DNA from: an uncultured Bacilli bacterium
GTDB lineage: Bacteria; Bacillota_I; Bacilli_A; RF39; UBA660
Direction: 5' to 3'
NCBI GenBank assembly: GCA_934168205.1
Contig: CAKPMX010000005.1
Span: 1-64,000 of the forward strand
DNA: 64,000 nucleotides
The position numbers and the translations under genes were made by a program. The first letter of the stretch is position 1, and each line of letters starts with the position of its first letter. Below the pieces are notes generated by a model. The model was given only the letters and a program-made list of their open reading frames with translations. It made no database searches and had not been told where the DNA came from. Of the stretch, positions 17,071 to 24,402 are shown in pieces.

Positions 17071-17583
17071 CTATTTATTCATATTTAGATATTCTTTTAT
17101 AACTTGAATAGTGTCCTTTACAGGCATATCTCTTGTACAAGTTTCTAGAGAATCTTCTAATTTTTTGATTACTTCATCTTTGTGAATGTATTCTAAATGG
17201 AAGTTGCCATCTTTTTCATCATCAGTTAATTCTATTTGCGACATATCTGGAACTATATCTGCTTTTATACAGAAGTATTTAGCGATGTATTCTGTATTAT
17301 CATTTTCAGTTGGATAGCCTTTACATAGATGTCTTATAACTAAAAAAGGTTCTCTTTTTTCAGTCGGCAACGTTATGCCAGTTTCTTCTTTTACTTCTCT
17401 AACTAGGCATTCATCATATGTTTCATTATCTTCTACATGGCCACCAATTAAGAAATAATTATGATGACTTAACACTACTAAAAATTCATCTTTAGAGTTC
17501 ATGATTAATACTTTTGCTCTTCTCACTACTTTGTTTATATCTTTTTCTTCTAATTTGTCATAATTATATAATATTTCTTTCAT
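17071..17583 (-). CDS. Nudix hydrolase
   Basis: A 170-residue cytoplasmic pyrophosphohydrolase of nucleoside diphosphate-linked substrates. The Nudix box GHVEDNETYDECLVREVKEETGI-type pattern (G-x5-E-x7-REVxEETG) is intact, so metal binding and catalysis should be retained. ATG follows AAAGGATCTGATAAT. It lies 75 nt downstream of the ABC-F gene and may share its transcript, since no strong terminator is seen between them. The substrate is not predictable. Confidence 0.85.
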   Translation of the reverse strand: MKEILYNYDKLEEKDINKVVRRAKVLIMNSKDEFLVVLSHHNYFLIGGHVEDNETYDECLVREVKEETGITLPTEKREPFLVIRHLCKGYPTENDNTEYIAKYFCIKADIVPDMSQIELTDDEKDGNFHLEYIHKDEVIKKLEDSLETCTRDMPVKDTIQVIKEYLNMNK

Positions 17584-17658
17584 ATTATCAGATCCTTTCC
17601 TTTTTTTGTTTTAATTAATGTTATGATTATATTTTTTAGTAGTGTTTAATAACCTTTC

Positions 17659-19260
17659 TTAATTTTTATTTTTAAATCTTTTATAGTCTTCATAATTACC
17701 AGGTATTGTTTTTAGTTTATTATCTTCTATATAAACTAATCTTGTTGCGAGTGTATTAATGAAGTAACGATCATGAGAAATAAATAGTAAAGTACCTTTA
17801 TATTCTTGTAAAGCTGTTTCTAATATTTCTTTTGTTTCTATATCTATATGATTAGTTGGCTCATCTAGGATTAGAAAGTTAATGTCTTTTTGCATAAGAC
17901 AAAATAATTTTAAACGTACCTTTTCACCACCAGATAAACTTTTGAGTCTTTTTAGAATGTTGTCTTTAAAAAAGTAAAATTTGTTTAAGGCTGAACGTAG
18001 ATGTTGTTCTTCACCTATCCAGTATTCTTTTGCTTCTTGAAGTACAGTTTTATTATCATCTTCAAAAGATATCTCTTGCGGAATGTATCCTATTTTTAGA
18101 TTTGAACCATGCCCTTCTTTATGTTCTAGAATGTATTTTACTAGGCTTGATTTGCCAGAGCCATTATGTCCTAATAGGCATACTTTTTCTTGATAATTAA
18201 TATTTATATCAGTGTCTTTTAAGATTATTTTATTTGGATAAGATATATTAATAGATTTTAGACTTAGTGCCATTTTTCCAGATCTATTTGAAGAAAACTG
18301 TAAAGGAATGGCTTCTTTTTCGACTGGTTTTTCTAACTTTTCTAATCTATTAAGTCTCTTTCTGATATTTTCCGCTCTTTTAAAGAACATTTCGTTTTTA
18401 GCAATATTACCATACTCTTCTAATCTTTTAATAGAGGCTTCCATAGCTTTTATTATTTTTTGTTGATCTTTATAATCTTTAAATTCTTTATTTATACGTT
18501 CTTCATTTTCTTTTAGATACTTAGTATAATTTCCATGAAAGATATTGATTCCAGCATTTTCTAAAAGAATAGTCTTTGTTGCAACTTGGTCTAGAAAGTA
18601 TCTATCATGAGAAATCATTAGAATGCTTCCTTTGTAATTTTTTAGGTATTCTTCTAGCCAGTCTAAAGTATCAATATCTAAATGATTAGTTGGCTCATCT
18701 AGAAGTAAAATGTCAGGGGAAGATATTATTATTGAGGCAAAGTTAACGATGGTTTTTTCGCCACCAGATAAGCTATTAAACTTTCTAGGTAAAAGTTCTT
18801 TGTTGATTTTAAATCCTTTAATTACCTTTTCAACTTTTGCGTCTATTTCGTATCCGGACATATTAATGAATTCTGTTTGTAAATTTGTATATCTAACGAT
18901 TAATTTTTCAACATTTTCAGGTGTTGCGTTAGTTATTTTTTCTTCATATTCAGTTAATTTATCACGCAAGGCTATTAGGTCTTTTACACCTTCATATAAG
19001 ACATCTTTAACCGTAATATTTTCTTCCTTATTATCGGCATTTTGTTTTAAGTAGCCTAGACGAGCATTTTTTCTTATGGAAACTGTTCCTGTATCTGATT
19101 TAATTGTGCCAGCAACTATATTTAATAAACTAGTTTTTCCAGAGCCGTTTGCTCCGATTAAAGCAATTCTCTCATTTGTTTTTACTTCAAAACTTATATC
19201 TTTTAAAACTGGCCCGAAGCCATAGTTTTTTGTTACTTTATTTATTCCTATTTCTATCAT
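17659..19260 (-). CDS. ABC-F family ATPase, probable antibiotic-resistance (ribosome protection) type
   Basis: A 533-residue soluble protein with two ABC domains and no membrane part. Domain 1 has GANGSGKTS, SLSGGEKT and LLLDEPTNHLD. Domain 2 has GHNGSGKSS, SLSGGEKV and LILDEPTNHID. A basic, coiled linker of about 80 residues (KDYKDQQKIIKAMEASIKRL region) joins them; in ABC-F proteins this reaches the ribosomal P-site. Both catalytic glutamates are present. The ATG at 19260 follows AAGGATGTGATAAT; longer in-frame starts would read through the terminator. The upstream attenuator with leader peptide (19276-19475) is typical of drug-inducible ARE ABC-F genes and is the main reason for preferring a resistance role over a housekeeping EttA/YdiF-like one. 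Confidence 0.85.
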   Translation of the reverse strand: MIEIGINKVTKNYGFGPVLKDISFEVKTNERIALIGANGSGKTSLLNIVAGTIKSDTGTVSIRKNARLGYLKQNADNKEENITVKDVLYEGVKDLIALRDKLTEYEEKITNATPENVEKLIVRYTNLQTEFINMSGYEIDAKVEKVIKGFKINKELLPRKFNSLSGGEKTIVNFASIIISSPDILLLDEPTNHLDIDTLDWLEEYLKNYKGSILMISHDRYFLDQVATKTILLENAGINIFHGNYTKYLKENEERINKEFKDYKDQQKIIKAMEASIKRLEEYGNIAKNEMFFKRAENIRKRLNRLEKLEKPVEKEAIPLQFSSNRSGKMALSLKSINISYPNKIILKDTDININYQEKVCLLGHNGSGKSSLVKYILEHKEGHGSNLKIGYIPQEISFEDDNKTVLQEAKEYWIGEEQHLRSALNKFYFFKDNILKRLKSLSGGEKVRLKLFCLMQKDINFLILDEPTNHIDIETKEILETALQEYKGTLLFISHDRYFINTLATRLVYIEDNKLKTIPGNYEDYKRFKNKN

Positions 19261-19275
19261 ATTATCACATCCTTC

Positions 19276-19309
19276 AAAAAAATAAGAACTATACATCCGT
19301 ATAGTCCTT
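19276..19309 (-). terminator. attenuator terminator before ABC-F gene
   Basis: An 11-bp stem (AAGGACTATAC / GTATAGTTCTT, one G-U) with loop GGAT is followed by ATTTTTTTT. It ends only 16 nt before the ABC-F start codon, so it must be bypassed for expression. Confidence 0.85.
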
Positions 19310-19381
19310 TGTATACAGATGCAGGCACGACGAAAACTTCACACCTACATCTATTATTTTTTTATTTAGATGCTAGGTGTG
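19293..19381 (-). promoter_or_regulatory. alternating antiterminator/anti-antiterminator helices of the ABC-F attenuator
   Basis: Region 1 (CACACCTAGCATC, 19369-19381, last codons of the leader peptide) pairs with region 2 (GATGTAGGTGTG, 19340-19351). Region 2 can instead pair with region 3 (CGTGCCTGCATC, 19318-19329). Region 3/4, GCATCTGTATA (19312-19322) with TATACGGATGT (19293-19303), forms an 11-bp antiterminator that shares bases with the terminator stem. Regions 1:2 and 3:4 would therefore permit read-through, while 2:3 favours termination. Confidence 0.75.
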
Positions 19382-19425
19382 ATAAGTAATGTATACATGA
19401 TGACATGATTACGATAAATATACAT
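19366..19425 (-). CDS. leader peptide of ABC-F attenuator
   Basis: A 19-codon ORF encoding MYIYRNHVIMYTLLITPSI. The ATG at 19425 lies after a near-perfect ribosome binding site (AAGGAGGAG, 19433-19441) at the 5' end of the predicted transcript. Its last five codons form region 1 of the attenuator. A ribosome finishing the peptide masks region 1, allowing 2:3 pairing and termination. A ribosome stalled early by a drug leaves region 1 free and should give antitermination. Confidence 0.75.
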   Translation of the reverse strand: MYIYRNHVIMYTLLITPSI

Positions 19426-19446
19426 TTTATCACTCCTCCTTTTTTA

Positions 19447-19475
19447 ATATTAGCATATTTTTTAGGGAATTGCAA
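19447..19475 (-). promoter_or_regulatory. promoter of ABC-F leader
   Basis: -35 TTGCAA (19470-19475), 17-bp spacer, -10 TAATAT (19447-19452). The predicted start near 19440 leaves almost no untranslated sequence before the leader peptide ribosome binding site. Confidence 0.7.
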
Positions 19476-19491
19476 ATGTGAAGATGAATGA

Positions 19492-21396
19492 TTACTCCAA
19501 CAGAAGTCTTACCGTTCCTCTATCCTCTAGCTTTGTATTAGCATCTGGTGACTGGGAGACTACTTTTTCACCTGTTCCAGAGTATTCAACGTTAAAGTTA
19601 GAAAGGAGTTTTTTAGCATCTTTTACATTCTTACCTACAACATTTGGAACTTCATACATTATTTTATCAGTCCATTCTAAATCTTTTTCCATGCCTTCTT
19701 TTTGTTCTTTTATATCTAGAGCATCAATTATATCTAGTAATATTCTTCTAGCAATAGGTGTTGTAGTATAACTTGATAAAAGAGCGGTGTTTTTTGGATT
19801 ATCTATTGCAAGATATAAAACTGCTTCTGGATCATTTGAAGGGACTACAGCCATGAATGACATGATGTAGTTGCCTACTAAGTATCTACCATTTTGTACT
19901 TTTTGAGCTGTACCTGTTTTTCCACCAATACGATATCCTTCAATATAAGCAGCTTTTCCACCGCCTTTTGCAACAACACTTTCTAGAGCGTGTCTCATAA
20001 TTGCCGATGTTTCACTTGAAATTACTTTTCTAACTAGACTTTTTTCTGTTTCTTTTATAATGGTATTTGTCTCTTTTTCAGCAATACTTTTTACGATATA
20101 GGGTTTATATAAATAGCCATTATTTACTACGGCTGATACAGCTGTTACTTGTTGGATTGGTGTTACACTGACTCCTTGGCCAAAAGCTGTTGTTGAAAGT
20201 TCAACATTACCTACTTTATCTAATGGAAAGATAATACCTTGACCTTCTCCATTTAAATCAACACCTGTTTTATTACCAAATCCAAACTTTTCAATGTAGG
20301 AGAATAATTTTTCTTTTCCAAGCATTTGGCCTAGTTTTACGAACCCTGGATTGCAGGAATTTTGTAGTACTTGAAGAAATGTTTGATCACCATGACCGCC
20401 AGCTTTCCAACATTTTAAAACAGAGCCATCTACATTAACACTACCGGAATCATAGAAATGATCGTTTTCAATATCTATTATTTTTTCTTCTACGGATGTT
20501 GCCATTGTAATTATTTTAAATGTAGAACCTGGTTCATATGAAGACCAAACTGGTAAGTTTCTACTTAAGATCTCTTGAGAATACTTTTGATAAGTATTGG
20601 GATCATAATCTGGACGAGAACCTATACCTAGTATTTCGCCAGTTTTTGGATTCATAACTATGGCTAGAGCCATATCTGGTGAAAACATATCGACAATATT
20701 ATTTAATTCTCTTTCTATAGACTTTTGAATATTTATATCAATAGTCAAATAAAGATTCATTCCATCTTGAGGCTCTACATATATATCTGATACATTTAAC
20801 TTATTTCCTTTAGCATCAGAAAAATACTTTATAGCGCCAGACTTTCCAGTTAAGTATTTATCATATTGTAATTCTAATCCAGATAGGCCTTGATTATCTA
20901 TACCAACATATCCTAATGAATGGGAAAGTAAGTTTCCATATGGATAATATCTTTTAGCTTCTTTTACTAGATATACGCCATCTAATTTTAAATTAGATAT
21001 TTTCTCAGCTATATCATAAGATAATCTTCTTCCTTCTGGATGAACTCTTTCAATAGAAGTCCTTTTATAGACATGCTTTTTCATTTCTTCATAGGAAACA
21101 TTTAATATTTCAGCTAAAGACTTAGTAGCTTTGTCTTTGTCTTTAATTTGATTAGGAATTAAAACAAGGGATGTTGTTGTTAGATTGTCAGCTAGAACAA
21201 CTCCGTTACGGTCAAGTATAAGTCCACGATTTGCTTCTATTGGTAAATCCCTACTCCATAAATCTGATGCATATTCATTTAACTTTTTATAGTCAAATAC
21301 TTGAATATAAAATACTCTTAAAATTATAAATACAAATAGTAGTAACATTATTAAAAATGCTATTTTTATACGTTCATCTATCTTTTTAAAAAACAT
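19492..21396 (-). CDS. class B penicillin-binding protein with PASTA domain (SpoVD/FtsI type)
   Basis: A 634-residue membrane-anchored D,D-transpeptidase. One N-terminal helix (about 11-30), a PBP dimerisation domain (about 50-220) and a transpeptidase domain follow. The active-site motifs are STFK (291-294), SCN (347-349) and KTGTAQ (493-498). A single PASTA domain ends the protein (about 575-634). One PASTA and general layout resemble SpoVD, whose partner is the SEDS protein SpoVE, but a second bPBP at 37736 sits in the division operon, so this one could serve elongation, sporulation or division. ATG follows ATAGGTGAAATT. The ABC-F promoter begins immediately after its stop. Confidence 0.92.
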   Translation of the reverse strand: MFFKKIDERIKIAFLIMLLLFVFIILRVFYIQVFDYKKLNEYASDLWSRDLPIEANRGLILDRNGVVLADNLTTTSLVLIPNQIKDKDKATKSLAEILNVSYEEMKKHVYKRTSIERVHPEGRRLSYDIAEKISNLKLDGVYLVKEAKRYYPYGNLLSHSLGYVGIDNQGLSGLELQYDKYLTGKSGAIKYFSDAKGNKLNVSDIYVEPQDGMNLYLTIDINIQKSIERELNNIVDMFSPDMALAIVMNPKTGEILGIGSRPDYDPNTYQKYSQEILSRNLPVWSSYEPGSTFKIITMATSVEEKIIDIENDHFYDSGSVNVDGSVLKCWKAGGHGDQTFLQVLQNSCNPGFVKLGQMLGKEKLFSYIEKFGFGNKTGVDLNGEGQGIIFPLDKVGNVELSTTAFGQGVSVTPIQQVTAVSAVVNNGYLYKPYIVKSIAEKETNTIIKETEKSLVRKVISSETSAIMRHALESVVAKGGGKAAYIEGYRIGGKTGTAQKVQNGRYLVGNYIMSFMAVVPSNDPEAVLYLAIDNPKNTALLSSYTTTPIARRILLDIIDALDIKEQKEGMEKDLEWTDKIMYEVPNVVGKNVKDAKKLLSNFNVEYSGTGEKVVSQSPDANTKLEDRGTVRLLLE

Positions 21397-21428
21397 AATT
21401 TCACCTATTGATATTTATGCACTTATAA

Positions 21429-21472
21429 CAAAAAAAAGACTATGAGAAGTAACTTATGATTCTCGATAGTCT
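21429..21472 (-). terminator. terminator after P-loop protein gene
   Basis: Stem AGACTATCGAGAA / TTCTCATAGTCT with an 11-nt loop, followed by T7 on the minus strand. Confidence 0.8.
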
Positions 21473-21481
21473 AAATATTTA

Positions 21482-21913
21482 TTAATCTTTGATGTCTAAT
21501 ATTACATCACTTAAATATTGGTTTTCTTGTAAAACAATTTTATTCTTATTTGGATTTTTGATACAGTCATTTATATGAATATCCCATCTTGAAAAAAATC
21601 CTTCTATAAAATCTTGACTACTTTTTCTTTTAATAGCTCTTTTTTTGTATTCTTCTTTTAGTTCTATTTTTGGATAAACTAAGTAGTATTTAATTCTTCT
21701 TTTATTTAATTCATGTAATACGTCGCCATAGGTTGTTATTAAGACGTAGTCATATTTATCTTTTAAGGCTAAGATGCATTCAATATATATATTTATCCAA
21801 GATGAGTCTATTTTGTTGAAGTAGCAGGTGTCTAAATCGATATGATTAATATTTTTATACTCTTTTAATGAACTTTTTCCAATATTGGAAAATCCTGATA
21901 TAATTATTCCCAT
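21482..21913 (-). CDS. small P-loop protein, phage/nucleoside-kinase-like
   Basis: A 143-residue protein opening with a P-loop, ISGFSNIGKSS. Acidic HIDLDTCYF, the strand YDYVLITTYGDV and a distal RWDIHINDC motif follow. The same order is found in an uncharacterised family of small P-loop proteins common in phages and Firmicutes, perhaps nucleotide kinases. ATG follows ATAGGAGTTTTT. It is monocistronic with its own terminator. The biochemical role is unknown; the P-loop itself is clear. Confidence 0.6.
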   Translation of the reverse strand: MGIIISGFSNIGKSSLKEYKNINHIDLDTCYFNKIDSSWINIYIECILALKDKYDYVLITTYGDVLHELNKRRIKYYLVYPKIELKEEYKKRAIKRKSSQDFIEGFFSRWDIHINDCIKNPNKNKIVLQENQYLSDVILDIKD

Positions 21914-21954
21914 AAAAACTCCTATAAATTAAATGTATTATATCATTTTTTTAA

Positions 21955-21988
21955 GAAAAAAATAAGTACTCAAAGAAGAGCACTTATT
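21955..21988 (-). terminator. terminator of 22006 surface protein gene
   Basis: Stem AATAAGTGCTC / GAGTACTTATT followed by a T-run on the minus strand. Confidence 0.8.
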
Positions 21989-22005
21989 TATAAACTTTAT
22001 TTATC

Positions 22006-23304
22006 TTATGATAATCTGTTTTTAAGAACTAATGTTGTACCAAAAGCTCCAACAGCTACTAATGATAAAATTAAGAATATATTAACATCAGAAGTTTCTG
22101 GATTTTCAACTTTTTGTTCTGGTGTTACATCTTTCAATTTCATGTATAATTCCATATCTCGTTCAATTGGAGTACTGAAATCGAATTCTTGAGTTAATTC
22201 TTCATCTAAGTAGAATCCTACTAATTCTAAGTTATCAGCAGCTAATTCATTATTGATTTCTTCAATCATAGCTTTTAATTCTTCTGTAGTAAATACTGTT
22301 CCCTTTGGAATTTGAATTGTTTGTCCTTCATTTCCAGCAATTAGCATAAGGTTTACAGTAACTGTAGTAGCATCTTGATCGAAATCTTGTCCAATTTTGT
22401 CTTCGAATTTTGAATTAATTTCAGCTACTACTAAGTCTGTTGCTAATGAATTTGGTCCTCCGGATGTTCCAGCACTAATTGTAGCAATTTCTCCATCAAA
22501 AACCTTTAAACTAACTTTTTCATTAACTATACCATCAACACCAGCATCACTAGAATCACCTGCTGCATATACAGCATTAATTTTTCCACCGTTGATTGTT
22601 GTTGTTATAGTATCCATTTCACCACGGTTAACACCTTGAACTGTAGAAATTTCTCCTCCATTAATTGTAAAATTTACATCACCAGTGTAACCATTAGATC
22701 CTCCTGCTATAGCATAATTAGTCTTAACATTATTAATAGTTACTGTTGATTTTCCAGTATATGAGTAGCTTTCTCCGCCACCCCATACAGCGTATTTAAC
22801 AGTTCCTCCATTGATTGTAACTGTTGTTTCATCTACTATTGTTATAGCTTTTGTTCTATCTTTTGAGTCTGCAACGCTAGAATCGATGAAATCACCGTCA
22901 CCAGTTTGTTTTAAGTGATGAGCACCACCACCCATAACACTACCAGTAACTGTACCATTGTTCATTACTACAGTAGCTTTTTTTACAATGCTCTTGTGTA
23001 ATCCACCACCTATAATATTTTTAACAGTTCCACCATTCATTGTAATTGAAGCAGTTTCAATTGCCTCATCTGAATTGTGTGAACCAGCGAATACTGAAGT
23101 ATTAACTGGTACAAGTTGTTCTCCGCCATCCCATTTAATTAGTGCGCCTTCTTGACCATCAGTTCTTTCCTCTATGGTAATTGGAGTTCCATTGGCAAAA
23201 AATAGGTTCTTGCTTTCATCAAACTTTGGTGCCTTAGCTGCAAAAACTGTTGCTGGTAAGAAAAATGCACATGCTACGATAACGAATAATAATTTTTTCT
23301 TCAT
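22006..23304 (-). CDS. cell-wall-anchored surface protein with repeated beta-helix-like segments and NPETS sorting signal
   Basis: A 432-residue exported protein. It has a classical signal peptide (MKKKLLFVIVACAFFLPATVF, cleavage near AKA). Residues about 75-290 are repeated glycine-rich strands of the type TINGGTVKYAVWGGG and TMNGGTVKNIIGGG, suggesting a right-handed beta-helix. The C-terminus has the sortase layout: NPETSD, a hydrophobic helix (VNIFLILSLVAVGAFGTTLVL) and a short basic tail (KNRLS). The motif is NPxT rather than LPxTG. ATG follows AAAGGAGAAAGAAA. The gene has its own promoter and terminator. A role in adhesion or in binding surface glycans is inference. Confidence 0.75.
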   Translation of the reverse strand: MKKKLLFVIVACAFFLPATVFAAKAPKFDESKNLFFANGTPITIEERTDGQEGALIKWDGGEQLVPVNTSVFAGSHNSDEAIETASITMNGGTVKNIIGGGLHKSIVKKATVVMNNGTVTGSVMGGGAHHLKQTGDGDFIDSSVADSKDRTKAITIVDETTVTINGGTVKYAVWGGGESYSYTGKSTVTINNVKTNYAIAGGSNGYTGDVNFTINGGEISTVQGVNRGEMDTITTTINGGKINAVYAAGDSSDAGVDGIVNEKVSLKVFDGEIATISAGTSGGPNSLATDLVVAEINSKFEDKIGQDFDQDATTVTVNLMLIAGNEGQTIQIPKGTVFTTEELKAMIEEINNELAADNLELVGFYLDEELTQEFDFSTPIERDMELYMKLKDVTPEQKVENPETSDVNIFLILSLVAVGAFGTTLVLKNRLS

Positions 23305-23352
23305 TTTCTTTCTCCTTTACAATATTTGAATAGGTTTTCTATTCTTAATATA

Positions 23353-23380
23353 AGTATAGCAAATATATATTTTTAGTCAA
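23353..23380 (-). promoter_or_regulatory. promoter of 22006 surface protein gene
   Basis: -35 TTGACT (23375-23380), 16-bp spacer, -10 TATACT (23353-23358). Confidence 0.65.
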
Positions 23381-23420
23381 TTGAATTTGCACTTTTTATT
23401 GTTGCTTTTTTCGACTTTAC

Positions 23421-23450
23421 AAAAAATAATACTTAATTTTAGTATTATTT
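23421..23450 (-). terminator. terminator of tlyA
   Basis: Stem AATAATACT / AGTATTATT followed by TTTTG on the minus strand, overlapping the tlyA stop codon. Confidence 0.75.
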
Positions 23451-24239
23451 TGTACTTTTAAACGCATTTAGGACTATTGCGTTGACATCTAAGTTCTTAT
23501 TTTCTTTTACTTTGTTTGATACATAAGCCAGATATTCAATATTGCCATCACCGCCAGTTATGGGTGAAGAAGTTATGTCTTTAATGTAAAATCCTAAACT
23601 ATTGAAATAATTTATTAAATCATTAATGATATTTATATGTATTTCTTTATTTAAAATTATTCCTTTATACTTATCAGCAATAGCTTTTCCAGCTTCAAAC
23701 TGAGGTTTTATTAGACAGATTATATCTATATTTATATTTTCTGAAGCAATCTTTGTAAATATTTGTTTTAATGATATAAAGGAAACATCACATGTCATAA
23801 TATCTATATCTTTAAAATACTTTGAGTCAAGACTTTTAAAATTAGTTTGTTCGTGTAAATCTATCTTTTCATTACTTCTTAATGATTCATGTAAAAGATT
23901 AGTTCCAACATCAATTGCGGTTATATGACTAGCACCATGTTTTAAAGCACAGTCACAAAAGCCTCCTGTACTTGAGCCAATGTCCATTACTTTTAAATTT
24001 GTAAAGTCAACTTTGAATTCATTGATAGCTTTTTCTAATTTTAGACCAGCACGTGATACATATTTTAATTTATCATTTTCTAGTATTGTTAGAGAATCAA
24101 AGTCTTCTACTAAGTAATTTGACTTGGTTATGACTTTATCATTACATTTTACTAGGCCGGATTCAATTAACTCTTGGGCTTTAGTTCTTGATGGAACTAG
24201 TCCTCTATTTACTAGTTCTTTGTCTATTCTATTTTTCAT
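23445..24239 (-). CDS. tlyA: TlyA-family rRNA 2'-O-methyltransferase (hemolysin A-like)
   Basis: A 264-residue cytoplasmic enzyme. An S4 RNA-binding domain occupies residues 1-60 (RIDKELVNRGLVPSRTKAQE, KVITKSN). An FtsJ-like Rossmann methyltransferase domain follows, with the SAM site MDIGSSTGGFCDCAL at about 88-103, the acidic AIDVG, and the MTCDVSFISL strand. TlyA enzymes methylate 2'-hydroxyls of 16S/23S rRNA and affect capreomycin susceptibility; the older name hemolysin is misleading. ATG follows AAAGGAAGAAGTTT. In many Firmicutes the gene neighbours recN/argR, but here it stands alone between two surface-protein genes. Confidence 0.93.
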   Translation of the reverse strand: MKNRIDKELVNRGLVPSRTKAQELIESGLVKCNDKVITKSNYLVEDFDSLTILENDKLKYVSRAGLKLEKAINEFKVDFTNLKVMDIGSSTGGFCDCALKHGASHITAIDVGTNLLHESLRSNEKIDLHEQTNFKSLDSKYFKDIDIMTCDVSFISLKQIFTKIASENINIDIICLIKPQFEAGKAIADKYKGIILNKEIHINIINDLINYFNSLGFYIKDITSSPITGGDGNIEYLAYVSNKVKENKNLDVNAIVLNAFKSTK

Positions 24240-24270
24240 AAACTTCTTCCTTTAAAATATTTATATTTGA

Positions 24271-24298
24271 ATTATATCATTTTTAGAATAAAAAACAA
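24271..24298 (-). promoter_or_regulatory. promoter of tlyA
   Basis: -35 TTGTTT (24293-24298), 16-bp spacer, -10 TATAAT (24271-24276). Confidence 0.55.
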
Positions 24299-24344
24299 AT
24301 TCTAATTTGTCGTTTGACTGTCGATAGCATAGCTATGAAAAATT

Positions 24345-24386
24345 TAAAAAAAAGACTATTAACAAAATTTTACATGTCAATAGTCT
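24345..24386 (-). terminator. terminator of Cna-B surface protein gene
   Basis: Stem AGACTATT / AATAGTCT with an 18-nt loop, followed by T8 on the minus strand. Confidence 0.7.
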
Positions 24387-24402
24387 GAAAAAATCTTTTT
24401 TA

